Positions 1 through 12,622 of a DNA stretch of 64,000 nt are shown piece by piece. The notes below the pieces were generated by a model, which saw only the letters and a list, made by a program, of their open reading frames with translations, had not been told where the DNA came from and made no database searches. Position 1 is the first letter of the stretch. Each line of letters opens with the position of its first letter. This DNA is from Microbacterium sp. cf332 (lineage in GTDB: Bacteria > Actinomycetota > Actinomycetes > Actinomycetales > Microbacteriaceae): assembly GCF_900102175.1 (NCBI RefSeq), contig NZ_FNKN01000001.1, forward strand, positions 62,001 through 126,000. Reading direction: 5' to 3'. Both the position numbers and the translations under genes were made by a program.

Positions 1-236
1 CCACCGTGACGATCGCCGGCTACACCGACCTGGGCGGGCTCGGCTTCCGCATCATCCAGGGCATCGATCTGCGCGCCATCGATCAGGTGCTCGGAGCCGC
101 GCTGATCCTCGCTCTCCTGGCGCTGCTGCTCGACGCCGTCTTCGCCCTCCTGCAGCGCCTCAGCGTGCCGCGCGGCATCCGCGCCGCCGACGCCGCGCCG
201 CAGCGGCGCCGCCGACCCGTGGCCGCCACCGCTTGA
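1..236 (+). CDS. Osmoprotectant ABC transporter permease, C-terminal fragment
   Basis: This is the last part of a gene that begins before the window. The visible 77 or so residues hold the end of a hydrophobic permease domain, with one strong membrane segment (about residues 28-48 of the visible part, rich in Ala/Leu), and a short Arg-rich cytoplasmic tail. The early stretch GYTDLGGLGFRIIQGI matches the C-terminal end of OpuC/YehY-type quaternary-amine permeases. The following gene encodes the matching substrate-binding lipoprotein, which supports the call. The stop lies 53 bp before the receptor start, so the two are probably co-transcribed. The exact substrate (glycine betaine, choline, carnitine) cannot be read from this fragment. 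Confidence 0.8.
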   Translation, partial: TVTIAGYTDLGGLGFRIIQGIDLRAIDQVLGAALILALLALLLDAVFALLQRLSVPRGIRAADAAPQRRRRPVAATA

Positions 237-289
237 CCGACCATCCGACCCACAGCACCGATCCTTCGCACCACCGGAAAGAGGAAACC

Positions 290-1207
290 ATGTCCCGCTT
301 CACCACCCGCCGTCTGCTGACGGTCGGTGTCGGCGTGATCGCCGCCACCACCCTGTTCGCCGGTTGCGCCAGCTCCGACCCGCTCTCGGAGGGCGGCTCG
401 GAGTCCGCAGCCCCCGCCGACGGCACCATCGTCATCGGCTCGCAGGACTACTACTCGAACGAGATCATCGCCGAGATCTACGCACAGGCGCTCGAAGGCG
501 CCGGCAAGACCGTCGACCGCCAGTTCACGACCGGACAGCGCGAGGCGTACCTGCCCGAGCTCGAGAGCGGCTCGCTGACGCTGTTCCCCGAGTACACCGG
601 CAACCTGCTGCAGTACTTCGACGAGGACACCACCGCCCGCACGTCGGAGGACGTCTACGCGGCCCTCGGCGACGCGCTGCCCGACAACCTCACGGTGCTC
701 GACCAGGCGACTGCGAGCGACCAGGACTCGTACACCGTGACCGCTGCCTTCGCCGAGCAGTGGAACCTCACCACGATCGCCGACCTGGCGAACGTGACCG
801 AGCCCCTCACCCTCGGCGGCCCCGCCGAGCTCGAGCAGCGGCCCTACGGTCCGTCGGGCCTCGCCGACACGTACGGCATCGACGTGAGCTTCCAGGCGAC
901 CGGCGAGACCACCGTCGACGACCTCGTCGCCGGCACGGTCAACGTCGCGAACGTCTTCACGGCCGACCCGCGCATCCAGACCGACGACCTCGTCGTGCTC
1001 GAAGACCCCGAGGGGCTCTTCCTCGCCTCGAACGTCGTCCCGGTCGTGAATAAGGACCAGGCCGACGAGATCGCCGACACGATCAACGCCGTCAGCGCGA
1101 AGCTCACCCCCGAAGCCCTGGTCGCCCTGAACGTCCAGAGCACGGTCGACAAGCTCGAGCCCGCCGAGATCGCCACGCAGTGGCTCGAGGAGAACGGTCT
1201 CGTCTGA
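290..1207 (+). CDS. Osmoprotectant ABC transporter substrate-binding lipoprotein
   Basis: The 305-residue product is the extracytoplasmic receptor of a quaternary-amine uptake system. It begins with a lipoprotein signal peptide: Arg-rich n-region, hydrophobic core and an LFAGC lipobox, so the mature protein should be anchored at the lipid-modified Cys. The mature part is an OpuAC/ProX-type domain (early VIGSQDYYSNEI strand, later FPEYTGNLLQYF, both typical of this family). ATG at 290 is chosen over the in-frame start at 233 because a GAAAGAGG ribosome site sits just upstream and the signal peptide follows directly. It lies downstream of the permease fragment. Ligand identity is inferred only to the level of compatible solutes. 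Confidence 0.88.
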   Translation: MSRFTTRRLLTVGVGVIAATTLFAGCASSDPLSEGGSESAAPADGTIVIGSQDYYSNEIIAEIYAQALEGAGKTVDRQFTTGQREAYLPELESGSLTLFPEYTGNLLQYFDEDTTARTSEDVYAALGDALPDNLTVLDQATASDQDSYTVTAAFAEQWNLTTIADLANVTEPLTLGGPAELEQRPYGPSGLADTYGIDVSFQATGETTVDDLVAGTVNVANVFTADPRIQTDDLVVLEDPEGLFLASNVVPVVNKDQADEIADTINAVSAKLTPEALVALNVQSTVDKLEPAEIATQWLEENGLV

Positions 1208-1215
1208 CCGTCCCC

Positions 1216-1293
1216 GGAACCGCGAGACCTCACTTTCGCGCCGAGACCATGGGTTGACCCCCGGGTCTCGGCGCGAAAGTGCATTCTGGCGGG
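1216..1293 (+). repeat. 78-bp palindromic repeat element, copy 1
   Basis: Between two convergent genes lies an 18-bp perfect inverted repeat, arms 1231-1248 (CACTTTCGCGCCGAGACC) and 1264-1281, with a 15-nt loop. The flanks extend it to a 78-bp unit. The same 78 positions, in reverse orientation, occur at 37228-37305 inside mazG with about 56 of 78 bases identical and no gap (hand count). Here the hairpin could also act as a bidirectional terminator, but its second copy inside a coding sequence argues for a dispersed REP-like element. Confidence 0.8.
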
Positions 1294-1316
1294 GGTCGAG
1301 TCCCGGGGTCGGCGGG

Positions 1317-3173
<1,857 letters not shown>

Positions 3174-3235
3174 ATTGCTTCCAGGCTAGGCCACGCCCGC
3201 CGGCGACCCGGCGCGGGCCCGAACGCGGGGGACGG

Positions 3236-3754
3236 TCACGCCGAGGGGAGGCCCGCAGAGGTGTCGAAGCCGAGCGAGAGCTTGCGGAGCAGCCCCGCGA
3301 GACGGTCGCGATCGCCCTTCGACAGGCCGCCGAGCAGCACGGCCTCGGCGTCGACGAGGCGGGTGATCGCGGCATCCACGCGCACCCGACCGTCGTCGGT
3401 GAGGGTGACCAGGACGCTTCGCCCGTCGCCCGGGTCGGCTTCGCGACGGACGAGGCGACGGCCCACGAGACGGTCGATGCGGTTGGTCATGGTGCCGCTC
3501 GAGACGAGGGTCTGCTGGAGCAGCTGCTTGGGGCTGAGCTGGTAGGGCTCGCCCGCGCGTCGGAGCGCCGACAGGACATCCCACTCCCAGGGCTCGAGGT
3601 CGCTGCGCCGGAACGCCTCTCGACGTGCGCGGTCGAGGTGGCGTGACAGGCGGTCGACGCGCGAGAGCACCTCGAGCGGCGAGAAGTCGAGGTCGGGACG
3701 CCGCAGCGACCACGCGCCGACGATGCGGTCCACCTCGTCGGTCTCGTGTGCCAT
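3236..3754 (-). CDS. MarR family transcriptional regulator
   Basis: A 172-residue winged-helix regulator. The central part (about residues 55-125) has the MarR layout: a recognition helix region around LSPKQLLQQTLVSSGTMTNR, then the wing DPGDGRSVLVTLT. The inducer and targets are unknown. Start ATG at 3754 lies 6 nt after a GATAAT box (3761-3766 on the minus strand) with no ribosome site, so a leaderless mRNA is likely. Longer upstream extensions would read antisense through the tRNA-Gln gene and are rejected. It lies 62 bp upstream of the ABC-F start, reads in the same direction, and might control it, but that is inference. Confidence 0.88.
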   Translation of the reverse strand: MAHETDEVDRIVGAWSLRRPDLDFSPLEVLSRVDRLSRHLDRARREAFRRSDLEPWEWDVLSALRRAGEPYQLSPKQLLQQTLVSSGTMTNRIDRLVGRRLVRREADPGDGRSVLVTLTDDGRVRVDAAITRLVDAEAVLLGGLSKGDRDRLAGLLRKLSLGFDTSAGLPSA

Positions 3755-3760
3755 GGCCCC

Positions 3761-3766
3761 ATTATC
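3761..3766 (-). promoter_or_regulatory. -10 box of leaderless marR
   Basis: On the minus strand this reads GATAAT, ends 6 nt before the ATG of the MarR gene, and leaves no room for a ribosome site. Transcription would start at the A of the start codon. Confidence 0.6.
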
Positions 3767-3853
3767 CCGGTCGTGTCGCGGCGGCATCGGCGGCGCGCAG
3801 GCGGGGGCCCCTGCGCTCTGGCAGACTTGACGGGCCGCGCCTCGGTGCGGCGG

Positions 3854-3925
3854 TCCGCCGTAGTGTAATGGCAGCACGACAGCCTTTGGAGCTGTGAGGT
3901 TCAGGTTCGAGTCCTGGCGGCGGAG
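3854..3925 (+). tRNA. tRNA-Gln (anticodon UUG)
   Basis: A full cloverleaf can be drawn: acceptor TCCGCCG/CGGCGGA, D arm GTGT/GCAC, anticodon stem ACAGC/GCTGT with loop CTTTGGA (anticodon TTG), T arm TCAGG/CCTGG with loop TTCGAGT, and discriminator G. The 3' CCA is not encoded. The start codon of glmU begins one base after the mature 3' end, so the tRNA must be cut from a transcript shared with that gene or overlapping its leader. Confidence 0.95.
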
Positions 3926-3926
3926 C

Positions 3927-5399
3927 ATGAGCGACACCCAACTCGATCCCGGCCTCGCCGTCGTCATCCTCGCCGCGGGACAGGGGACGCGGATGAAGTC
4001 GTCCCTGCCGAAGGTGCTGCACCGCATCGGCGGGCGTCCCCTCGTGGGACACGTGCTGTACACGGCTCGAGACCTCGCGCCCGCCCATGTCCTCGTCGTC
4101 GTGCGACACGAGCGCGATCGGGTCGCCGACGCGGTGCTCGGAGTCTCGCCCGAGGTCGTCGTCGTCGATCAGGACGAGGTGCCCGGCACGGGCCGCGCGG
4201 TCGAGGTCGCCCTCGACCGTCTTCCGGGCTTCGAGGGCGATGTGCTCGTCCTCAGTGCCGACGTGCCGCTGCTGGACCACGTCACCCTCGGCGACCTCCT
4301 GCGCGCCCACCGCACGTCGGGCGCCGCCGCGACGATGCTCAGCGCGCGGCTCGACGATCCGACGGGCTACGGCCGCGTCATCCGCGACACCGCCGGCGGC
4401 GTCGACCGCATCGTCGAACACAAGGACGCGAGCGAGGCCGAGCGCGCGGTCGACGAGATCAACGCGGGTGTCTACGCCTTCCGGGCCGCACCCCTGCGCG
4501 AGCGGCTCGGTCGCATCAGCACCGCGAACGTGCAGGCCGAGAAGTACCTGACCGATGTCGTGGGGATGCTGCGCGCTGACGCGCTCGCGGTCGCGGCGCA
4601 GCTCGTGGCCGACCCGTCGCTCATCGTCGGCGTGAACGACCGTGTGCAGCTGTCCGAGGCCGGACGGCTGCTGAACGCGCGCACGGTGCGGCGCTGGCAG
4701 CTCGCGGGCGTCACGATCCAGGATCCCGCCACGACGTGGATCGACGTGACGGCATCCCTCGCCCCGGATGTCACCGTCCTGCCGAACACGCACATCCTGC
4801 GCTCGACGGTGATCGCCGAGGGCGCGACGGTCGGTCCCGACACCACCCTGAACGACTGCGAGGTCGGCCCCGGGGCCACGGTCTCCCGCAGCGACGCCAC
4901 GCTCGCCGTGATCGGCGCGGGCGCCACCGTCGGGCCGTTCTCGTACCTGCGACCCGGCACGCAGCTGGGAGAGCGCGGCAAGATCGGGACGTTCGTCGAG
5001 ACGAAGAACACCGTCATCGGCGAGGGCAGCAAGGTCCCGCACCTGTCGTACGTCGGCGACGCCGAGATCGGCCGAGGCGTCAACCTCGGCGCCGGAGCGA
5101 TCACCGCGAACTACGACGATCTGGCGAAGCACCGCACGGTCATCGGCGACGAGGTCCACGCCGGCTCGCACAACGTGTTCGTCGCGCCCGTTAAGATCGG
5201 TGAGGGCGCCAAGACGGGCGCCGGAGCGGTCATCCGCAAGGACGTCCCCGCCGGTGCTCTCGCCCTCAGCGTCGCCCCCCAGCGCAATGTCGAGGGGTGG
5301 GTCGAGAAGAACAGACCCGGTACTGGCGCGGCCGCAGCGGCGGCGCGCGTACGGTCTTCACAGGAAGCGGACGATGGCTCGCAAGAAGAACACGGTTGA
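3927..5399 (+). CDS. glmU: Bifunctional UDP-GlcNAc pyrophosphorylase / glucosamine-1-phosphate acetyltransferase
   Basis: A 490-residue cytoplasmic enzyme making UDP-N-acetylglucosamine for peptidoglycan. The N-terminal uridyltransferase domain carries the LAAGQGTRM loop with the downstream PKVLH. From about residue 250 the protein turns into a left-handed beta-helix of hexapeptide repeats, with the acetyltransferase region around GRGVNLGAGAITANYDD. The ATG at 3927 is preferred; an in-frame start at 3894 would lie inside the tRNA. The only purine-rich ribosome site (GGCGGAG) is formed by the 3' acceptor strand of the tRNA. Its end overlaps prs by 26 bp, so glmU and prs are probably one operon, as in many actinobacteria. 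Confidence 0.96.
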   Translation: MSDTQLDPGLAVVILAAGQGTRMKSSLPKVLHRIGGRPLVGHVLYTARDLAPAHVLVVVRHERDRVADAVLGVSPEVVVVDQDEVPGTGRAVEVALDRLPGFEGDVLVLSADVPLLDHVTLGDLLRAHRTSGAAATMLSARLDDPTGYGRVIRDTAGGVDRIVEHKDASEAERAVDEINAGVYAFRAAPLRERLGRISTANVQAEKYLTDVVGMLRADALAVAAQLVADPSLIVGVNDRVQLSEAGRLLNARTVRRWQLAGVTIQDPATTWIDVTASLAPDVTVLPNTHILRSTVIAEGATVGPDTTLNDCEVGPGATVSRSDATLAVIGAGATVGPFSYLRPGTQLGERGKIGTFVETKNTVIGEGSKVPHLSYVGDAEIGRGVNLGAGAITANYDDLAKHRTVIGDEVHAGSHNVFVAPVKIGEGAKTGAGAVIRKDVPAGALALSVAPQRNVEGWVEKNRPGTGAAAAAARVRSSQEADDGSQEEHG

Positions 5400-6408
5400 T
5401 CTCGACGTCGCACGGGGCATCGCCCCGGGACTGGTCGCCAAGACCAAGAAGCGGCTCGTCGTCGCATCCGGTGGTTCTCACCCGGGACTGTCGGCGGATG
5501 TCGCCACGGCCCTCGGCACCGAGCTGGTCCCCACCGAGCACCGCACCTTCGCCTCGGGTGAGATCCTGACGCGCTTCGAGGTCTCGATCCGCGGCTGCGA
5601 CTTCTTCCTCGTGCAGTCGTTCGGCCCGCCGGTCAACGAGTGGCTCATGGAGACGCTCATCATGCTGGATGCCGCGAAGCGGGCGTCCGCGAAGCGCATC
5701 ACCGTTGTCGCGCCCTACTACCCGTATTCGCGTCAGGACAAGAAGGGACGCGGTCGCGAGCCGATCAGCGCCCGCCTCGTCGCCGACCTCTTCAAGACGG
5801 CCGGCGCCGACCGCGTCATGAGCGTCGACCTCCACGCCGCGCAGATCCAGGGCTTCTTCGACGGCCCCGTCGACCACCTGTTCGCCAAGCCGGTGCTGCT
5901 CGAGCACTTCGAGCAGACCCTCAGCCCGGAGGACCGCGCGCGGCTCACGGTCGTCTCGCCCGACACCGGCCGGGTGCGCGTGGCCGACACGTGGTCCGAC
6001 AGCCTCGGTGCACCCCTCGCGATCATCCATAAGCGTCGCGACCCCAACGTCGCGAACCAGGTCACCGTCAACGAGATCGTCGGCGACGTCCGCGGGCGGG
6101 TCTGTCTGCTCGTCGACGACATGATCGACACCGGCGGCACGATCGTGAAGGCCGCGCAGGCGTTGAAGAAGAACGGCGCCGAGCGGGTCATCGTCGCGGC
6201 GACCCACGCGATCTTCAGCCACCCGGCGGTCGAGCGGCTGCAGGATGCCGCCATCGACGAGGTCGTCGTCACCGACACCATCCCGCTGGGCGACGACAAG
6301 CGCTTCCCCGGTCTCACCATCCTCCCGATCGCCCCGCTGCTCGCGCGCGCGATCAAAGAGGTCTTCGAGGACGGCTCCGTCACGAGCATGTTCGACGGCG
6401 CGGCCTGA
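5374..6408 (+). CDS. prs: Ribose-phosphate pyrophosphokinase (PRPP synthetase)
   Basis: A 344-residue enzyme making PRPP from ribose 5-phosphate and ATP for nucleotide, His and Trp synthesis. Visible motifs are the flexible loop SRQDKKGRGREPISARL (119-135), the family signature around SVDLHAAQIQGFF (150-162), and the PRPP-binding loop VDDMIDTGGTI (247-257). It is about 20-25 residues longer than usual because of a basic N-terminal leader before the first strand. The start at 5374 has an AGGAAG ribosome site 6 nt upstream and overlaps the glmU 3' end by 26 bp. A G/C-rich non-coding stretch of 443 bp follows. Confidence 0.96.
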   Translation: MARKKNTVDLDVARGIAPGLVAKTKKRLVVASGGSHPGLSADVATALGTELVPTEHRTFASGEILTRFEVSIRGCDFFLVQSFGPPVNEWLMETLIMLDAAKRASAKRITVVAPYYPYSRQDKKGRGREPISARLVADLFKTAGADRVMSVDLHAAQIQGFFDGPVDHLFAKPVLLEHFEQTLSPEDRARLTVVSPDTGRVRVADTWSDSLGAPLAIIHKRRDPNVANQVTVNEIVGDVRGRVCLLVDDMIDTGGTIVKAAQALKKNGAERVIVAATHAIFSHPAVERLQDAAIDEVVVTDTIPLGDDKRFPGLTILPIAPLLARAIKEVFEDGSVTSMFDGAA

Positions 6409-6851
6409 GCCCCGCGCACGCGTCGCACCCGGTCCGTTTCCGGGCCGTCCACAGGCTGAGCGGCTGAGACAGCCGGTTCACCGGCCTCCTCAGCCGTCCC
6501 GACCTGTCGGCGGCACCGGGTGGTTGACGGCGCACGCCGGCGACGGCATCGGCTGAGCGAGCGGGAGACGAGCTCCGGTAGGGCGCACCGTGGCCGGCAC
6601 CGGCGGCTGGAGCCGCTCGGCCCCCCGGGAGCGGGCGGACCGCCGCCCGCTCGGCCCGTGCCGCGCACAGGCTCGATCGACACGGTGGGTATCCCGGACG
6701 GCGTGAGAACCGCCGCAGCCTGGTGGCGGGACGGAGCGGCGGGGTGAACCGCTCGCCGAGCGAGACGGTTTCCGACCGGAGCGCCGCCGGCGTCGTGTCA
6801 AACACGGCCGTCGGGTCGATACGCGTGAGGCGCACGCCGTAGGATCGCGGC
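6409..6851 (+). other. 443-bp intergenic region between prs and the P-type ATPase gene
   Basis: I see no convincing gene here. A short CCCGG/CCGGG hairpin near 6428-6445 could end prs transcription. A stronger perfect 10-bp stem, GAGCGGGCGG with its complement and a 4-nt loop, lies at 6629-6652; no T-run follows. The region ends in the leaderless promoter of the ATPase gene. The rest is GC-rich sequence in which open frames have no start signal or domain. Confidence 0.5.
6840..6845 (+). promoter_or_regulatory. -10 box of the leaderless P-type ATPase gene
   Basis: TAGGAT is followed by six bases and then the ATG at 6852. There is no ribosome site, so transcription and translation probably start at the same base. 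Confidence 0.6.
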
Positions 6852-9557
<2,706 letters not shown>

Positions 9558-9644
9558 GAAGCGCAGAGGAGAGTCGGCCCGCTGTTCGCTAGCGTGAAAG
9601 CAGCCCACCTCCCCCCGGAGGGGCACGACACAGGAGGACCACCC

Positions 9645-10151
9645 ATGATCCGCACCACTGCCGTACCCCGCTCGTTCCGCGTGACCGCCGCTGCCGCGTC
9701 CGTCGCCGGCCTCGCCCTGCTCGCCGGGTGCTCCGGTCAGGCCGACGCCGAGCAGCCCGCATCCGACGCCACGACGCCGTCCTCCGACAGCACGGGCTCG
9801 ACCGGGTCGACGGGCTCGACTGGGTCGACGGGCTCGACGGGCTCGGCCGGCGGGGCATATGTCGACGGCTCCTACACGGCCGAGGGCAGCTACCAGACCC
9901 CCGAGGGGCCCGAGACGATCACGGTGACGCTCACGGTCGAATCCGACACCGTCACGGCCGTCGAGGTGACGGGCGAGCCGACCCGGCGCGAGAGCAAGCA
10001 GTACCAGTCGCAGTTCATCGGCGGCATCGAGGAGGCCGTCGTGGGCAAGAGCCTCGATGACGTCGAGGTCGACCGCGTCGCGGGCTCGTCTCTCACGAGC
10101 GGTGGGTTCAACGCCGCGGTGGAGGAGATCCGCACCGACGCCGCAGCATGA
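9645..10151 (+). CDS. FMN-binding domain lipoprotein
   Basis: A 168-residue exported lipoprotein: signal peptide with LLAGC lipobox (Cys29), then a Ser/Thr/Gly low-complexity linker of GST repeats (about 50-69), then an FMN-binding domain (about 71-165) like the one in NqrC/RnfG. The motif DRVAGSS (143-149) followed by LTS fits the flavinylation consensus Dxx(S/T)GA(T/S), with Ser149 as the likely acceptor of covalently bound FMN. AGGAGG sits 7 nt before the ATG. It overlaps the next gene (apbE, the FMN transferase) by 4 bp. Its role is inferred to be an outward-facing electron carrier. Confidence 0.9.
   Translation: MIRTTAVPRSFRVTAAAASVAGLALLAGCSGQADAEQPASDATTPSSDSTGSTGSTGSTGSTGSTGSAGGAYVDGSYTAEGSYQTPEGPETITVTLTVESDTVTAVEVTGEPTRRESKQYQSQFIGGIEEAVVGKSLDDVEVDRVAGSSLTSGGFNAAVEEIRTDAAA
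9793..9845 (+). repeat. Tandem GST-coding 9-bp repeats
   Basis: Near-identical 9-bp units of the form GGSTCGACS encode Gly-Ser-Thr repeats in the linker of the FMN-binding lipoprotein. Such a tract can vary in length by slippage, which would only change the tether between membrane anchor and flavin domain. Confidence 0.7.
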
Positions 10152-11020
10152 CCGCGATCATGGTCCCGCCGGCACGGTGGGACTTCGATGCGATCGGCAC
10201 CGCGTGGCGCATCGACAGTGAGGCGCCGCTGCAGCCGGCCGACCGCGAGGCCGTCGCCTCCGTCATCGAGGGGTTCGATCGCGACTGGTCGCGGTTTCGC
10301 GCGGACTCGACGGTGAGCCGCATCGCGCGGGGAGGGTCGGCACCGGCGCCCCCGGACGCCGCGGCCATGCTGCGGCTCTACGACGAACTCGATTCCGCGA
10401 CCGACGGCTCGGTCAACCCGCTCGTCGGCGATACGCTCGCCCGGCGCGGGTACGATTCGGCCTACTCGATGACCGATCGGGGTGCGCAGGCGGCGCCGCG
10501 GGCCTGGCGCGACATCCTGCAGCTGTCGGACGGGCGTCTGGCGGCGCGTGGTGCCGCGACGATCGATGTCGGCGCGGTGGGCAAGGGGCGTCTGGTGGAT
10601 CTCGTCATGGCCGAGCTGCGCGAGCGTATCGACGGCTGGATCGTCGTCGACGGCAGCGGCGACCTCGCTATCCACGGCGTCGCGCAGCGCATCGCGCTGG
10701 AGCATCCGTACGACGCCTCGCGTGCGATCGGGGTCTGGACGCGCGACTCCGGCGCGCTGTGCGCGTCGGCGACGAATCGCCGCGCGTGGGGAGCCGGGCT
10801 CCACCACGTCCTGGACGCGCGCACCGGGCAGCCCGTGCGCGAGTACGCGGCGACGTGGGCCGTCGCCGCCGATGCGATGACGGCGGATGCCGTCGCCACC
10901 GCCCTTTTCTTCGACGGTGGGCCGCGGTTCGCGGACGCACGGGGGGCGTCGTGGGTGCGGATGCGCACCGACGGTTCCGTCGAATGGTCACCTCACTGCG
11001 AAGCGGAGCTGTTCGTATGA
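10148..11020 (+). CDS. apbE: FAD:protein FMN transferase
   Basis: A 290-residue ApbE-family flavin transferase that attaches FMN from FAD to Thr/Ser of target proteins. Typical elements are an N-terminal region around MGTAW-like AIGTAWRI, the SVNPLVGDTL segment, the Gly-rich AATIDVGAVGKGRLVD, and the C-terminal ADAMTADAVATALF stretch. No clear signal peptide is seen, unlike many ApbE proteins, so its cellular side is uncertain. Start and stop overlap both neighbours by 4 bp (ATGA), so it is translationally coupled to the lipoprotein upstream and the membrane oxidoreductase downstream. The lipoprotein is its obvious substrate. Confidence 0.9.
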   Translation: MTAIMVPPARWDFDAIGTAWRIDSEAPLQPADREAVASVIEGFDRDWSRFRADSTVSRIARGGSAPAPPDAAAMLRLYDELDSATDGSVNPLVGDTLARRGYDSAYSMTDRGAQAAPRAWRDILQLSDGRLAARGAATIDVGAVGKGRLVDLVMAELRERIDGWIVVDGSGDLAIHGVAQRIALEHPYDASRAIGVWTRDSGALCASATNRRAWGAGLHHVLDARTGQPVREYAATWAVAADAMTADAVATALFFDGGPRFADARGASWVRMRTDGSVEWSPHCEAELFV

Positions 11021-12564
11021 CTTCTCTCATTGCGCTCCGGAACCGCGCGGTCGGCGCCCTGGGTCGAGTCTCGATGTACCGGTTCGTCCTCGTGGCGCTC
11101 GCGGTGCTCGCCGTGATCGCATTCGTGCTCACCCTGAGCGGCGAACTCGCCGGCGACCCCCTCGCCCTCCCCGTGTCGCTCGTCGTGCTGGTCGCGGCGA
11201 TCGCGCTCGTCGACGCGATCGCGCAGCGGATGCTGGGGAGAACGTGGCGGATCGAGTCGGCGGCGATCACGGCGCTGATCCTGCTGTTCGTGCTGCGACC
11301 GACGCTCGAGCCGTCGGGACTCGTCGGTCTCGGGGTGGCGGGCGTGGTCGCCTCGGCGTCGAAGTACGTGCTGGCGTGGCGGGGTCGGCACATCTTCAAC
11401 CCCGCGGCGGTCGGCGCGACCGTACTCACGGTGGTGAGCATTCCGTTCCCGGATCTGGGAGCGTCGGCATGGTGGGTCGGCTCGCCGGCGCTGGCGGTGC
11501 CGGTGATCGTGCTGGGGCTGCTGGTTCTGGTGCGCACCGAGAAGGTGCGGGTCGTCGCCCTGTTCCTCGTCGTGGCGATCGCGGTCGCCCTGGTGCGGAC
11601 CGTCGTGCAGTACGCGCAGGTGTCGATCCCCGTCGATGGCACGGTGATCGGGCAGGTGCTGCTGTCGTCGCCGTTCCTGTTCCTCGGCGCGTTCATGCTT
11701 TCGGAGCCGTTGACTCTGCCGCCGCGGCGGCGTCAGCAGTACGTGGTCGCGGCCGTGGTCGGTGCGCTCGCGGGCTGGCCGATCCTGATCGGCGAGATCA
11801 GTCTCGGGCAGGAGCGCGCGCTGCTGGTCGGCAATCTCCTCGCCTTCTTCTTCGCGTGGCGGGCCGCCGTGCGGTTGCGGTTCGTGGAGCGGACCGCGCT
11901 CACCCCGTCGGTGCGTGAGCTGACGTTCCGCGCCCATCGGGGTTTCCGATTCCGCCCGGGGCAGTACCTCGAGCTCGAGGTGCCGCATCGTCGAGCCGAC
12001 GCGCGGGGTACGCGGCGCGAGTTCTCGATCGTGTCGGCGCCCGCAGAGCTGCCGGAGGTGCGGATCGCGATCCGCGAGGGTTCGCAATCGAGCTACAAGA
12101 AGGCGCTGGCCCTCGTCGAACCCGGCCGCGAGCTTCCCGTCACCGGAGTGTGGGGCGATTTCGTGCTCCCGGCGCGGACCGATGCGAAGGTGCTGCTCGT
12201 GGCGGCGGGGATCGGCGTGACGCCGTTCGTGTCGCAGCTGCGCGAGATGCGGCTGGCGGGGGAGCGGCGGGATGTCGTCATGGTCTATGTCGCGTCCGAG
12301 GCGGAAGAACTGGCGTTCCGGGACGACATCGTCGCCGCCGGCATCCCGGTGATGGTCGTGACGCGGGACGAGCCGCGCGAACTTCCGGCTCACTGGACGT
12401 GGACGGGAGGCGCGCGCCTGGAAGCCGCGACCTTGGCCGGCCTCGTGCCCGACCTGGCGGAGCGGCACGCGTTCATCTCCGGACCGCCGCGCCTGATCGC
12501 CGACCTGGCGCCCGCGCTCGCGAAGGCGCGCTCGCTCACGACCGACGCATTCGCCGGCTACTGA
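11017..12564 (+). CDS. RnfD/NqrB-like membrane domain fused to a ferredoxin-reductase-type FAD/NAD domain
   Basis: A 515-residue protein. The first 290 or so residues form about nine membrane segments, including HIFNPAAVG (125-133), the hallmark of NqrB/RnfD subunits. From about residue 295 a soluble FNR-type domain follows: FAD-binding RREFSIVS and NAD(P)-binding VAAGIGVTPF. No C-terminal 2Fe-2S domain is present; the chain ends in TTDAFAGY, as in FNR domains. So it could pass electrons from NAD(P)H through FAD across the membrane to the flavinylated lipoprotein encoded two genes upstream. ATG at 11017 overlaps the apbE stop. The assignment to transmembrane electron transfer is inference from domains and operon. 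Confidence 0.88.
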   Translation: MTSLIALRNRAVGALGRVSMYRFVLVALAVLAVIAFVLTLSGELAGDPLALPVSLVVLVAAIALVDAIAQRMLGRTWRIESAAITALILLFVLRPTLEPSGLVGLGVAGVVASASKYVLAWRGRHIFNPAAVGATVLTVVSIPFPDLGASAWWVGSPALAVPVIVLGLLVLVRTEKVRVVALFLVVAIAVALVRTVVQYAQVSIPVDGTVIGQVLLSSPFLFLGAFMLSEPLTLPPRRRQQYVVAAVVGALAGWPILIGEISLGQERALLVGNLLAFFFAWRAAVRLRFVERTALTPSVRELTFRAHRGFRFRPGQYLELEVPHRRADARGTRREFSIVSAPAELPEVRIAIREGSQSSYKKALALVEPGRELPVTGVWGDFVLPARTDAKVLLVAAGIGVTPFVSQLREMRLAGERRDVVMVYVASEAEELAFRDDIVAAGIPVMVVTRDEPRELPAHWTWTGGARLEAATLAGLVPDLAERHAFISGPPRLIADLAPALAKARSLTTDAFAGY

Positions 12565-12622
12565 GGTCGGACGCCGAGACGTGTCCGGCGCCCGATCGAA
12601 CCGCGGCGCAGCCGCGCGTTCG

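Noticed and set aside
5200-5373. A longer N-terminus for prs
   Set aside because: It would overlap glmU by 200 bp without similarity to PRPP synthetases; the 5374 start has a good ribosome site.
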